Below are positions 44,378-52,574 of a stretch of 64,000 nt of DNA, in pieces. A program made the position numbers and the translations under genes. Source of the stretch: JADLCB01 sp964398315 (GTDB lineage Bacteria > Planctomycetota > Phycisphaerae > Tepidisphaerales > Tepidisphaeraceae); the NCBI GenBank assembly GCA_964398315.1, contig CAYNMV010000014.1:1-64000 (forward strand). The letters are read 5' to 3'. Positions within the stretch are counted from its first letter, which is position 1. Every line of letters begins with the position of its first letter. The notes beneath the pieces are model-generated. The model was not told the DNA's origin. It searched no databases and saw only the letters and a program-made list of their open reading frames with translations.

Positions 44378-45832
44378 ATGATTGCCCAACCACTTGCCCG
44401 TTCAACCCCCGAAGCCGAAGGTCTGCCCTCCGCCGCGGTCGAGGCGTTTGCCAGGGGACTCGATGCCCTGGCCCGGCAGGGCACTCGCATCCATGGCTAT
44501 CTGCTGCTGCGGCATGGCAAGGTGATCTCCGAAGGGTACTGGGCGCCGCATCCGGCCGATGCGCCCCATCAACTGTTCTCGCTGAGCAAGAGCTTCACCT
44601 CCTCGGCCATTGGCATCGCGCAGGGGGAGGGTCTGCTCAGCATCGATGATCATCTGGTCGACTTCTTCCCGGAGCGGCTGTCGTCCAGGGTCTCGCAGCG
44701 CATGCGGCGGGTGACGCTCCGTCACCTGCTCACGATGGCGTCCGGCCACGCCGCCTGTCCGCTGCCGCGTTACACGAAGGACAATGGGCAGCAGGACTGG
44801 GTCGGCCGCTTCCTCGAGGATGAACTGCCGTATGAGCCGGGCACCCGGTTCATCTACAACTCCGGGGCAACGTTCATGCTGTCGGCGGTGCTCCAGAAGG
44901 TCACGGGCCAGCGGGTTTCGCAGTATCTGCGGCCGCGGCTGTTCGATCCGCTGGGTTTCGGCGAGGTGGTGTGGGACCGCAATCCCGATGGCATCGATAT
45001 CGGCGGGTGGGGCCTGTGGCTGAGCGTGGAGGAGATCGCCGCGTTCGCGCAGCTCTGGCTCCAGGGGGGCGCCTGGAATGGCCGGCAGCTCATCCCGCGC
45101 GACTACGTCGTCATGGCCTCGCGCAAGCAGATCGAGAACGCCACGATCCCCTGGAGCAGCCCGCCCGACTGGAACCAGGGATACGGCTTCCAGTTCTGGA
45201 TGTGTCGTTATGGCTGCTTCCGCGGGGATGGCTACGCCGGCCAGATTGCGCTGATGATGCCCGAGCAGGATATCGCCGTGGCGATCACGGCCGGCAGCTG
45301 CGACATCCAGGCCGAGCTGGATGTCGCCTACAGAGCGCTGATGAACGCGGTCAAGTACCGGCCGCTGCCGGAGGACCCGGCTGCCCTGGCATCGCTGCGG
45401 GCCTGCGAAGCGGGGTTGCGCCTTGAGCTGGCGCCAGCCCCGGGCCCGAAGGTTAATGTCACCGCCCGTTCCTACCGCATGGCGGCCAACGCTCTCGGCC
45501 TGCAGCGCGTGGCGCTGACCCCTTCCGGCGACGCCATTACGCTCACGCTTGAGTTCGACGATCGCACCGCCATCCTCGAAGCCGGCCTGGACGCAGAGCG
45601 ATGCACGCCAACCGCCTTCATCTATCGCGAACCGCTCGACCACGTTGCGCGGGCGGGCTGGGTTTCGGACAATGAGCTGGTGGTCAACATCCTGCCGATC
45701 GGAACGCCAAGCTGGTTCACGCTGAACCTCGTGTTCGAGGGTGATCGCCTGGACTACCGCCAGCGCACGCCGATCTGGTTCCGCCGCGAAGAGCTGCTTG
45801 ATGTCCGTGCCACCGGCACACGCGTGCATTGA
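44378..45832 (+). CDS. Serine hydrolase of the beta-lactamase class C/penicillin-binding family
   Basis: A 484-aa cytoplasmic-looking protein (no signal peptide). The catalytic SxxK is SLSKSFTSSAIGIAQ (about residue 70), and the Tyr-x-Asn motif is FIYNSGATFML (about residue 164). LTMASGH and DPLGF are family-typical. A C-terminal ~130-residue beta domain follows the hydrolase domain. Members include esterases, D-aminopeptidases and EstB-like enzymes; substrate not predictable. The first codons MIAQPLARSTPEAEGLPS match the usual start of the group. Confidence 0.87.
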   Translation: MIAQPLARSTPEAEGLPSAAVEAFARGLDALARQGTRIHGYLLLRHGKVISEGYWAPHPADAPHQLFSLSKSFTSSAIGIAQGEGLLSIDDHLVDFFPERLSSRVSQRMRRVTLRHLLTMASGHAACPLPRYTKDNGQQDWVGRFLEDELPYEPGTRFIYNSGATFMLSAVLQKVTGQRVSQYLRPRLFDPLGFGEVVWDRNPDGIDIGGWGLWLSVEEIAAFAQLWLQGGAWNGRQLIPRDYVVMASRKQIENATIPWSSPPDWNQGYGFQFWMCRYGCFRGDGYAGQIALMMPEQDIAVAITAGSCDIQAELDVAYRALMNAVKYRPLPEDPAALASLRACEAGLRLELAPAPGPKVNVTARSYRMAANALGLQRVALTPSGDAITLTLEFDDRTAILEAGLDAERCTPTAFIYREPLDHVARAGWVSDNELVVNILPIGTPSWFTLNLVFEGDRLDYRQRTPIWFRREELLDVRATGTRVH

Positions 45833-45877
45833 CCTGCACTCCGCGCTCACGCCGTCGCCTTTTCGCCGCGTCGAAGG

Positions 45878-47200
45878 TCACGGTTTTTTCGGCGCTGGAG
45901 GTGATTTGGGACCGGTGGCCTTGCTGACGATCAGGCGCTGGCTGGCATCGGGTGATTGGAACTTGCCGGCGAGGACATCCTCTTCGCGGAAGCGGGCCAT
46001 CAGCACTTCGGCCTGGCCGTAACGGTTGTTGTCATAGATGATCGAGATCACGCCATCGGCATCCTGGAAGCCATCGGGGTAGGAGATCATCCCCCGCTCA
46101 TCGAGCACCAGGCCGCCCGTCCAGGTCTGCCCCTCATCATCGGACAGGAAGGCCGTCAGGTGTGATCGGCGGGGCAGGAGCTTGTCCATCGGGCCATGGC
46201 GGACCATCAGCAGCCGGCCCGAGGCAAGGCGGCAGATGAAGTGCCGCCCATTCACGTGCGTGAACCGCTTCTGCGGAGCGCTCCACGTGCGGCCGGCATC
46301 GCCGGAATAGCTTTCGTACATGCCATCGGATGTCCGCGCCAGCATCCAGATGCGTCCATCCTGGAGTTCAATCAGCGTCGGTTCATCGAAGGACTGGTTC
46401 GGGAAAGTGACGCCGCCGCCGCGGACCCAGGTCTTGCCCTTGGCCGATGAGATGTAAACGTGGGAGTTGCGCTGATCGTCCAGGTCGGGGAACTGCTTGG
46501 GAAAATCCGCCGGCGCGGTGGCTGGATCGATCGTCGGGTTGTGGCGTTCGGTGGATACGATGATGTACTGCCGGGGCCAGAGGTAGACCGGCAGCAGCAA
46601 TTCGCCGGTGGACAGGACAATCGGCTTATTCAAAGCGCAGCCATGCCCGATGCGCTGCGGCGTGGACCAGGTGGGCTGGTCGGCGTCGGGATTCTCGCAG
46701 ACGGTCGCCCAGACGCCCGCGCGTCCGTCGAAGAATCCGGCTGACTGGTCGAAGAACAGCCAAAGCCTTCCATCCGGGTCGGTCCAGAAGTTGCCGACGA
46801 GCGTGCGGATGGGAATGCCCCCGGGGGTGTCCGGCGGATCGATCACCAGGCGGGGCGGCGACCAGGTTTTGCCGCGGTCATCGCTGGTGGCGGCGATCAG
46901 GTAGCTCAGCTCGCTGTCGCCCCCGCCGCTCCAGGCCGCCCAGATGCGGCCGCGAGGGGTGACAGCAGCGCCCAGGACCATGTTGTAATTGCGGTTCTCA
47001 TCCCGGTACTCCGGCCCGGGATTGAGGTTGAGCGGCGGGGTGCGCAGGGCCCATGCCTGGGCTTCGGCCAGACGGGCATCATCCGGTTCGGCGGCTGCTG
47101 CATCGCCGGTCGCAGCGCCAAGGATGCACATCATTGCCAAAAACCTCCACATGCTTCGCATCAGCGGGGCGCTGACGCCACTTGATTGTCGTCGGTTCAT
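45878..47200 (-). CDS. Exported sialidase/BNR-repeat family protein
   Basis: A 440-aa protein with a signal peptide (MWRFLAMMCILGAATGDAAA). Asp-box repeats mark a six-bladed sialidase-like propeller: TSDDRGKTWSPP, SSAKGKTWV, SGDAGRTWSAP and SDDEGQTWTGG. In planctomycetes and relatives such proteins are usually secreted glycan hydrolases or lyase-like proteins rather than true neuraminidases, and the sialidase FRIP motif was not seen. Start ATG 47200 (GGAGCC upstream) or 47161; both keep the signal peptide. It lies convergent to nothing and downstream of the GntR-PEP-CTERM operon, separated by a terminator. Confidence 0.8.
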   Translation of the reverse strand: MNRRQSSGVSAPLMRSMWRFLAMMCILGAATGDAAAAEPDDARLAEAQAWALRTPPLNLNPGPEYRDENRNYNMVLGAAVTPRGRIWAAWSGGGDSELSYLIAATSDDRGKTWSPPRLVIDPPDTPGGIPIRTLVGNFWTDPDGRLWLFFDQSAGFFDGRAGVWATVCENPDADQPTWSTPQRIGHGCALNKPIVLSTGELLLPVYLWPRQYIIVSTERHNPTIDPATAPADFPKQFPDLDDQRNSHVYISSAKGKTWVRGGGVTFPNQSFDEPTLIELQDGRIWMLARTSDGMYESYSGDAGRTWSAPQKRFTHVNGRHFICRLASGRLLMVRHGPMDKLLPRRSHLTAFLSDDEGQTWTGGLVLDERGMISYPDGFQDADGVISIIYDNNRYGQAEVLMARFREEDVLAGKFQSPDASQRLIVSKATGPKSPPAPKKP

Positions 47201-47260
47201 CCAGCCGGCTCCAGTGCGACACGCAGCAACCGCGTGCCGACGGGTCAAAAGTCTAAACAA

Positions 47261-47298
47261 GACGCCAGAAGGTTCATCCGAAAAACACTTCTGGCGTC
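47261..47298 (-). terminator. Rho-independent terminator of the GntR-PEP-CTERM operon
   Basis: GACGCCAGAAG (47261-47271) pairs perfectly with 47288-47298, an 11-bp stem. Read on the minus strand, the stem is followed by TTGTTTAGACTTTT. It lies between the PEP-CTERM gene and the sialidase gene, so the latter probably has its own promoter or is read through. Confidence 0.65.
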
Positions 47299-47352
47299 AT
47301 TGCGTCAGCTTGTTGGGTCGATGCCTTTCCCCCGGGACGCTCGCAGCGGATG

Positions 47353-48156
47353 TCAGGCAACGCGGCGGCGCCGCAGTGCCATCACCCCGCCCAGCAGCAT
47401 CAGGGCTGCCGTCCCGGGTTCGGGAACGACGACCAGGGAAAAGTCTTTGATGATGTTGTTCGCACCGCTGTCGCCGCCGAAGCCGACGTACTTGAAGTTA
47501 CCAGGCGTGCTCAGGGCCTCACTGTAGGTGTGCACGCTGGAGGCGATGCCGCCGACAAAGGCATGGATCTTCCACTGCGCTTCGGTGGTGTCGAGGACGA
47601 TCGACACCGTCTGCTCTCCGCGCATGGCGTTGGTCCAGTCGTCCGCGGTCACCTTATTGGTGGCGCCCGGCCCGGCGAAGAATTCGGGGGGGCCAAGGTC
47701 GGCATTGACTGGACTGTAGACGCGGACTGCGGCGGAACTCTTGTGGTCACTCGCGTCGCTGATGAGTACCCGCCCAAGGCCTGGGTCGGACGGACCCACA
47801 CTGAGAAAGCCCAGGGCAACCCACTGCTGGTTGCCGGCGGTCTTGTTGATGGTCGCCGTCACCTGGTAGACCAGCCCACTCTCAATGGCGATCGGCAGGT
47901 AAGTGCCTGTGTAGGCTCCCAGCGTAGCGCCGTTCGCGGTCCGCGCGGTGCGATTCGGAATCGGGCTGTACCAGGTTGCGTCCAGCGTGCCGCCGTACTG
48001 GTCGGTGGAGTACTCCACCGTAGTGCCATGAAGCTCCTCGCCGCTGCCGGTAAGTGTGTCTTCGTAGATGGTGATCACCGCCGCGGCGGCGGTGTGGCCC
48101 ATCAGGGTCAACGAGAGCAGCCAGGCTGCGCATGAAAGGATTTTTGCTTTATTCAT
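47353..48156 (-). CDS. PEP-CTERM sorting-signal protein
   Basis: A 267-aa secreted protein. It has an N-terminal signal peptide (ILSCAAWLLSLTLMGHTAAA) and a C-terminal VPEPGTAALMLLGGVMALRRRR, the PEP-CTERM tripartite tail recognised and removed by exosortase/EpsH for surface or exopolysaccharide association. The middle is beta-rich, concanavalin/LamG-like in style (YQVTATINKTAGNQQWVALG; SIVLDTTEAQWKIHAFVGG). GAGGAGA before ATG 48156 fixes the start. The gene overlaps the GntR stop by 8 bp (ATGAATAA). No exosortase is in this window. Ligand or glycan specificity unknown. Confidence 0.9.
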   Translation of the reverse strand: MNKAKILSCAAWLLSLTLMGHTAAAAVITIYEDTLTGSGEELHGTTVEYSTDQYGGTLDATWYSPIPNRTARTANGATLGAYTGTYLPIAIESGLVYQVTATINKTAGNQQWVALGFLSVGPSDPGLGRVLISDASDHKSSAAVRVYSPVNADLGPPEFFAGPGATNKVTADDWTNAMRGEQTVSIVLDTTEAQWKIHAFVGGIASSVHTYSEALSTPGNFKYVGFGGDSGANNIIKDFSLVVVPEPGTAALMLLGGVMALRRRRVA

Positions 48157-48928
48157 ATCCAGTCTCCTCACTTTTTATCTGGAAATGCAAAGCCGCCTCC
48201 GGACGGCTGCTTGCAGATTTGGGTTGACGAGGTGCTTGCTGTGGCAGGACCCCGCTGTCGATCACGAACAATGCCTCGCGCATGCTGAATCGGATGTGGC
48301 GGCGCAGCATCCGCATCGCCGCGCCGGCGTTGCGACGGCGAATGGCCGAGAGGATGCGGGCGTGGTACAGCCAGGTCCAGGCGACGTGATGCAGGTCGCG
48401 CCGATGGCTGTCCAGGCCGAATGCGCGATGGCGCAGCAGGACATCGCTGAGAATTTTTGACGCGGATTCGTTCTGGCCGGCCGCGATGATCAGTTCATGG
48501 AACGCCAGGTCGGCTGCCAGGAACGCCTGCTGCTCGGCGACGCTCATGCAGTCCTGGCCGGTATCGCGGAAGGCCCGCACCAGATGGCGCATCTCATCCA
48601 CATGGGACTGGAGCTGGACGATCTGCCGCGGGCGCATCAGGCGGGTGGCCTTGGCGACCAGCATCGTCTCCAACGCCAGGCGGACCTCGTACATCTCGAC
48701 CAGTTGCTGGCGGTTGGGGGTGGCGACGAACGTGCCGCTGTTGGCAACCTGGACCAGCAGGCCGTCGTTGCGGAGGCGATGAATGGCCTCGCGCACGGGG
48801 GTGCGGCTGCCGATTCCAAGTTCTTTCGCCAGGCGGGATTCGGAGATTTTCTGGCCCACCTTGAGCTCGCGTGAAACGAGCATCTGGTGGATGCGGTGAT
48901 AGGCCTTGTCGCTGAGGAGGGCGCTCAT
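48149..48928 (-). CDS. GntR-family transcriptional regulator (FadR subfamily)
   Basis: A 259-aa repressor/activator. The winged helix at residues about 8-70 contains KISESRLAKELGIGSRTPVREAIHRLRNDGLL, here the canonical GntR recognition helix TPVREAI. The C-terminal all-helical FCD domain carries the metal-ligand-like DLAFHELIIAAGQN and HRR...HxxI...AG motifs typical of FadR/VanR-type regulators that bind organic or sugar acids. It is directly followed by the PEP-CTERM gene with an 8-bp overlap, so regulator and surface protein are co-expressed. Operator repeats at 48926-48980 indicate autoregulation. Confidence 0.92.
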   Translation of the reverse strand: MSALLSDKAYHRIHQMLVSRELKVGQKISESRLAKELGIGSRTPVREAIHRLRNDGLLVQVANSGTFVATPNRQQLVEMYEVRLALETMLVAKATRLMRPRQIVQLQSHVDEMRHLVRAFRDTGQDCMSVAEQQAFLAADLAFHELIIAAGQNESASKILSDVLLRHRAFGLDSHRRDLHHVAWTWLYHARILSAIRRRNAGAAMRMLRRHIRFSMREALFVIDSGVLPQQAPRQPKSASSRPEAALHFQIKSEETGYE

Positions 48929-48980
48929 CGAAATACCAGAAGCTAGAACTGGAATACCACTTTCTGAAACTAGAATATCA
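48926..48980 (-). promoter_or_regulatory. Three direct operator repeats at 21-bp spacing for the GntR regulator
   Basis: On the minus strand: TGATATTCTAGTT (48980-48968), TGGTATTCCAGTT (48959-48947) and TGGTATTTCGATG (48938-48926), each exactly 21 bp apart, i.e. two helical turns. The middle copy has the inverted half-sites TGG-N4-CCA. The first covers the promoter -10 box and the third overlaps the start codon. This fits cooperative binding on one DNA face and autorepression. Confidence 0.6.
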
Positions 48981-48999
48981 CCAGTTTGCGGCCTGTCAA
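48972..48999 (-). promoter_or_regulatory. Sigma-70 promoter of the GntR-PEP-CTERM operon
   Basis: TTGACA (48999-48994), 16-nt spacer, TATTCT (48977-48972) on the minus strand, a near-consensus promoter about 45 bp upstream of the start codon. Its -10 box lies within the first operator repeat. Confidence 0.65.
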
Positions 49000-49159
49000 T
49001 TTTTTCTGTGAATGGTGCAGGATGAGACAGGCAGCAGCGCCAGCGCCCAGCCTGGCCGCCTGAGCTATCTCAGGGCGTACATAGGGCGGGTGCGGTGCGG
49101 GCTTCACAGCCCGGCGGCGGATGGCAGTTCGGGGGGGAGGGCGGAAGGGCGGGAATGCA

Positions 49160-49192
49160 ACGACGCCCGTGGAGGCGTTCCACGGGCGTCGT
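49160..49192 (-). terminator. Terminator-type hairpin after rpsG
   Basis: ACGACGCCCGTGGA (49160-49173) pairs with 49179-49192, a perfect 14-bp stem with a 5-nt loop, 31 bp past the rpsG stop codon. Only a weak T-rich tail (TTGCATT) follows on the minus strand. Confidence 0.65.
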
Positions 49193-49222
49193 CGGTGTTT
49201 TCGGTTATCAACTGCCGCCGTG

Positions 49223-49699
49223 TTACCACGCGAAGTGGGCGAAGGCCTTGTTGGCATCGGCCATGCGGTGGGTTTGCTCGCGGGTGGCGATGGCCTTGCC
49301 TTCCTTGCGGTAGGCGGCCATCAGTTCATCGGCAAGGCGCTGGGCCATGGGCCGGCCGGACTGCTCGCGGCAGGCGTTGAGGATCCAGCGGAAGGCCAGC
49401 GACTGCTGGCGCTTCTTGTTGACCTGCATGGGCACCTGGTAGTTGGCGCCGCCGACACGCTTGGAGCGGACCTCAACGAACGGCTTGACGTTATTGAGGG
49501 CGGTCTCGAACAGCTCCAGCGGGGGCACATCCTTGTTCTTCTTGGCGATGATGTCCATCGCCTCGTAGAAGATGCGCTGGGCGACCTGCTTCTTGCCATC
49601 GTACATCAGGCAATTGATGAACTTGCTGACGAGCTTGCTGTTGAAGCGGGGATCGGGCTTGAGGATGGATTCGGAGGCGGTGAATCGCTTGTACGCCAT
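49223..49699 (-). CDS. rpsG: 30S ribosomal protein S7
   Basis: A 158-aa primary 16S rRNA-binding protein of the small-subunit head. Recognised by FINCLMYDGKKQVAQRIFYEA, LFETALNNVKPFVEVRSKRVGGANYQVPM, and SLAFRWILNACRE. The start is ATG 49699 (MAYKRFTASESILKPDPRFN) rather than the alternate codon at 49711, since S7 begins this way. It lies downstream of rpsL in the same orientation, as in the str operon, but with a small membrane ORF between them and no fusA or tuf following. Confidence 0.97.
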   Translation of the reverse strand: MAYKRFTASESILKPDPRFNSKLVSKFINCLMYDGKKQVAQRIFYEAMDIIAKKNKDVPPLELFETALNNVKPFVEVRSKRVGGANYQVPMQVNKKRQQSLAFRWILNACREQSGRPMAQRLADELMAAYRKEGKAIATREQTHRMADANKAFAHFAW

Positions 49700-49887
49700 G
49701 ACTTTTCTCAATCTCGGGCTTGGCCCGGGTTGATACTCCGATCGACCGGATCGGCGCGGCGAGTCGGGAAGACTGCGTAAATTAATAAAGTTTCTTAATT
49801 AATTCCCGGCGTGCCGCAGAACGGCGGGGCCGGGGATGTCAGTTTATTGCGTTGCGGCGACCGGGGCGGCCCGCCTGCGTGCTGTGG

Positions 49888-50019
49888 TCAGGCGTTGCGC
49901 TTCAGCCACCAGATGCCCACAATAATGGCGGCGATGAAGAAGCAGCCCATGAAGATCAGGTGGCCGTAATGGCTCTGCACCTGGGCGACATCGGATGCCT
50001 GTTCCGCCAGCAGCCACAT
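49888..50019 (-). CDS. 43-aa single-TM protein between rpsL and rpsG
   Basis: An ATG frame encoding 43 residues: MWLLAEQASDVAQVQSHYGH, then a hydrophobic helix (LIFMGCFFIAAIIVGIWWL) and a basic end KRNA. The composition (amphipathic N-term, clean TM, positive C-term) looks like a genuine small membrane protein with N-out topology. Only a weak purine stretch (ACAGG) precedes the ATG. It sits between S12 (66 bp away) and S7 on the same strand. Such an ORF is not part of the classical str operon. Function unknown. Confidence 0.5.
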   Translation of the reverse strand: MWLLAEQASDVAQVQSHYGHLIFMGCFFIAAIIVGIWWLKRNA

Positions 50020-50085
50020 GGGTGAAACCTGTCCTGTTGGCCCGGTCTGGCCGCGGTTCAGCAGCCTGCGGGGGCCGGGCGAAGG

Positions 50086-50457
50086 TTACTTGCCCTTCTT
50101 GGCGCCATACTTCGAGCGCCCGCGCTTGCGGCCTTCGACGCCCAGCGTATCGAGCGTGCCGCGGACAATATGATACCGCACGCCCGGCAGATCGCGCACA
50201 CGGCCGCCGCGCACCAGTACGATACTGTGCTCCTGCAGGTTGTGTTCCTCGCCGGGGATGTACGCCGTCACTTCGCGGCCGTTGCTCAGGCGCACGCGGG
50301 CAATCTTGCGCAGCGCCGAGTTCGGCTTCTTGGGCGTCATCGTCTTGACCTGCAAACACACCCCGCGCTTCTGCGGATTGCTTTCCAGATCCTTGTTCTT
50401 CTTGATCTTGGACAAGCTCCGACGCGGTTTGTTCACCAACTGATTGATCGTGGGCAT
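50086..50457 (-). CDS. rpsL: 30S ribosomal protein S12
   Basis: A 123-aa decoding-centre protein. The start MPTINQLVNKPR and the conserved loop KKPNSALRKIARVRLSNG are canonical; Lys43 in TPKKPNSA and Lys88-region GGRVRDLPGVRYH are wild-type for streptomycin sites as far as seen. AAGGAAG lies 4 nt upstream of the ATG. It is expressed from the strong promoter at 50530-50557. Confidence 0.97.
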   Translation of the reverse strand: MPTINQLVNKPRRSLSKIKKNKDLESNPQKRGVCLQVKTMTPKKPNSALRKIARVRLSNGREVTAYIPGEEHNLQEHSIVLVRGGRVRDLPGVRYHIVRGTLDTLGVEGRKRGRSKYGAKKGK

Positions 50458-50504
50458 CTATCTTCCTTCAACAGGATGCATCCGGTACGCGCAAAACAAA
50501 GAAT

Positions 50505-50521
50505 CCCCTCTGCCCGAGGGG
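50505..50521 (-). promoter_or_regulatory. Leader hairpin of rpsL mRNA
   Basis: CCCCTC (50505-50510) pairs with GAGGGG (50516-50521). On the minus strand it lies just after the -10 box, about 50 nt before the start codon, followed by ATTCTTTGTTTT. It may be an attenuator or a ribosomal-protein regulatory site. Confidence 0.4.
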
Positions 50522-50529
50522 AGTTCCCC

Positions 50530-50557
50530 ATTATAGAACGTGCCGCCCGCGACGCAA
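50530..50557 (-). promoter_or_regulatory. Strong promoter of rpsL
   Basis: TTGCGT, 16-nt spacer and perfect TATAAT on the minus strand (boxes at 50552-50557 and 50530-50535), about 75 bp upstream of the rpsL ATG. Confidence 0.65.
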
Positions 50558-50707
50558 GGTCACCTTCACAATGCAAGAACCCTCCTCGTGCCGATCGCAG
50601 GGCGGCTGCCCACCGGGCAGGCACTGTGCCGCCACCAGTCCTCCCCGCAAAGCGTCAAGCCGGCGGCACCTGCCCATTCTTCGCAATTTCTCGATAAAAT
50701 CCCGCCT

Positions 50708-51700
50708 TCACCTTTGGGCCGCCAGCGCAGGCCCCTGCGTCACCGGCTGGTTCAAAAACGGCACCAGCCGCCAGTCCTCCGACAGCTCATCAATCCGCCT
50801 GACCACCTCCTCAGGCAACTGCCGGTCGGCGATTTCATACATCACCCGGAAATGCTCCACCTTCGATCCCCCCAGGATCGCCGTCGTCACCACCGGCTTG
50901 GCCATCAGCCAGAGCATCGCCAGTTGCGGCAATGACACACCCTCCTCGCCGGCAATTTCCTGCAATTCTTCCAGCGCTGTGAACGTCTTCGGGTTCTTCA
51001 GATAGCGATCCAGTTCCCCATCTGCCCCCCGCGACCCCGGCGGCGGGGCATCCTCCTGCGTATACTTGCCCGACAGCACACCGCCACACAGCGGCCCATA
51101 CACCATCATCGCCACGTTGAACCGCCGGCAGAACGGCACCGTCTCCAGCTCCACGATCCGGTCAAAAATGTTGTACCGGCACTGGATCGACACGATCGGC
51201 TCCCATCCGTGCCACTGCCCCAGTCCGATCATGTATGCCATCTGCCACGCGTAGTGGTTCGACACCCCCACGTACCGAACCTTCCCCGCCCGCACCGCCT
51301 GGTCCAGCGTGGCCATCACCTCCTGCACCGGCGTCTCCGGGTCCGGGTGATGCAGTTGATACAAGTCAACGTAATCCGTCTTCAGCAGCCGCAGGCTCCG
51401 CTCCAGCGAGTGCAGCAGGTTCACCCGGCTGTTGCGGCCCACCTTCCCGCCGCGGGCGCGCCGGGTATACACCTTCGTCGCCAGGTAGACCGACTCGCGC
51501 CGGCCATCGAGGATCTGCCCCAGCAGCGCTTCGCTCTCACCGTAGCTCTCGGCCGTGTCGATGAAGTTCACCCCCGCATCCAGCGCTTCATCCACCGCCC
51601 GCTGCGCTGCCGCCAGGTCCATCTTCGGCCCGAACATCATCGCCCCCAGGCACATCCGCGATACCTGCATCCCGCTGTTGCCAAACGCCACATACTGCAT
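50708..51700 (-). CDS. Aldo/keto reductase
   Basis: A 330-aa NADPH-dependent oxidoreductase of TIM-barrel fold. The catalytic tetrad is visible: Asp48 in FIDTAESYG, Tyr53, Lys76 in YLATKVYT and His117 in YVDLYQLHHPD. Nucleotide-binding region features include GSKVEH near residue 282. It resembles the AKR12/AKR7-like YajO-type general stress enzymes. The gene runs from 51700 (MQYVAFGNSGMQVSRMC) without a clear RBS. It is separated from the ribosomal genes by the divergent rpsL promoter region; the substrate is unknown. Confidence 0.92.
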   Translation of the reverse strand: MQYVAFGNSGMQVSRMCLGAMMFGPKMDLAAAQRAVDEALDAGVNFIDTAESYGESEALLGQILDGRRESVYLATKVYTRRARGGKVGRNSRVNLLHSLERSLRLLKTDYVDLYQLHHPDPETPVQEVMATLDQAVRAGKVRYVGVSNHYAWQMAYMIGLGQWHGWEPIVSIQCRYNIFDRIVELETVPFCRRFNVAMMVYGPLCGGVLSGKYTQEDAPPPGSRGADGELDRYLKNPKTFTALEELQEIAGEEGVSLPQLAMLWLMAKPVVTTAILGGSKVEHFRVMYEIADRQLPEEVVRRIDELSEDWRLVPFLNQPVTQGPALAAQR

Positions 51701-51937
51701 GATCCCTTCCCTTCAAATCGCCACCGTATCGTATGAAGCCTTGAACCACAGCAGCGCGCTATCCCGCCCATTCGTTGGCGGCTTTGCGCCACCCGCGTCC
51801 CACCGGCCGCCGCCGCTCCGCCAGGTGCTGCGGTCGCATCCTACCCCCGCTCCCGGCCACCGGGCACCCGCGAAATCTCCCCTCACCACTGCCATTCACG
51901 CGGCCTTCATGTTGCAGACTGCCGGCCGCTGTCGTGC

Positions 51938-52037
51938 NNNNNNNNNNNNNNNNNNNNNNNNNNNNNNNNNNNNNNNNNNNNNNNNNNNNNNNNNNNNNNN
52001 NNNNNNNNNNNNNNNNNNNNNNNNNNNNNNNNNNNNN
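51938..52037. other. Assembly gap (100 N)
   Basis: Exactly 100 unknown bases, the usual placeholder for a scaffold join of unknown real length. Around it, 51701-51937 and 52038-52098 show no credible gene; a gene spanning the gap cannot be excluded. Confidence 0.98.
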
Positions 52038-52098
52038 GCCGTCCGCAGGACCCGGACGCAGCTTGTCACTCTCTCATTCCCGCCGTACCTTCTGCGGC

Positions 52099-52509
52099 AT
52101 GGTCCAAGTTGACATCACCTACACTGGCGAGCTGCGCTGCCGCGCCACCCATGGCCCCTCCGGCCAGACCCTGCTGACCGATGCCCCGGTGGACAACCAT
52201 GGCAAGGGCGAAGCCTTCTCCCCCACGGATCTGGTCGGCACGGCCCTGGTCACCTGCATGTTCACCATCATGGGCATCGTCGCCCAGCGCGAGGGGATCG
52301 ACCTGGCCGGCGCCTCCTGCCGGGTGCTCAAGGAAATGTCGGCCCAGCCGCCGCGCCGAATCGCCACCCTGCACATCGAGTTCGACCTGCCGGTGAAGGT
52401 CACGATGGAGCAGCGCGTGAAGCTTGAAAACGCCGCCCGCACCTGCCCCGTCCACCGCGCCCTTCACGGCAACGTGGAGATGCCCATGACCTTCCGCTGG
52501 GCCGAGTAG
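52099..52509 (+). CDS. OsmC-family peroxiredoxin-like protein
   Basis: A 136-aa protein with the OsmC fold: KGEAFSPTDLVGTALVTCMFTIMG and ENAARTCPVHRALHG each contribute one of the two conserved redox cysteines (in the core helix and after the second strand). OsmC/Ohr proteins reduce organic hydroperoxides, some only bind ligands. Start ATG 52099 (MVQVDITYTGELRC) is 62 bp after the assembly gap. It stands alone; no redox partner nearby. Confidence 0.87.
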   Translation: MVQVDITYTGELRCRATHGPSGQTLLTDAPVDNHGKGEAFSPTDLVGTALVTCMFTIMGIVAQREGIDLAGASCRVLKEMSAQPPRRIATLHIEFDLPVKVTMEQRVKLENAARTCPVHRALHGNVEMPMTFRWAE

Positions 52510-52517
52510 TCGGCCAT

Positions 52518-52555
52518 TGCGAGAGGAGCACACCCGTGCGAGAGGAGCACACCCG
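52518..52555 (+). repeat. 19-bp perfect tandem duplication
   Basis: TGCGAGAGGAGCACACCCG occurs twice in a row (52518-52536, 52537-52555), just after the OsmC stop. Each copy contains a GAGAGGAG purine block like an RBS. Confidence 0.85.
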
Positions 52556-52574
52556 CGCGGGGGAATCGTGCGCC

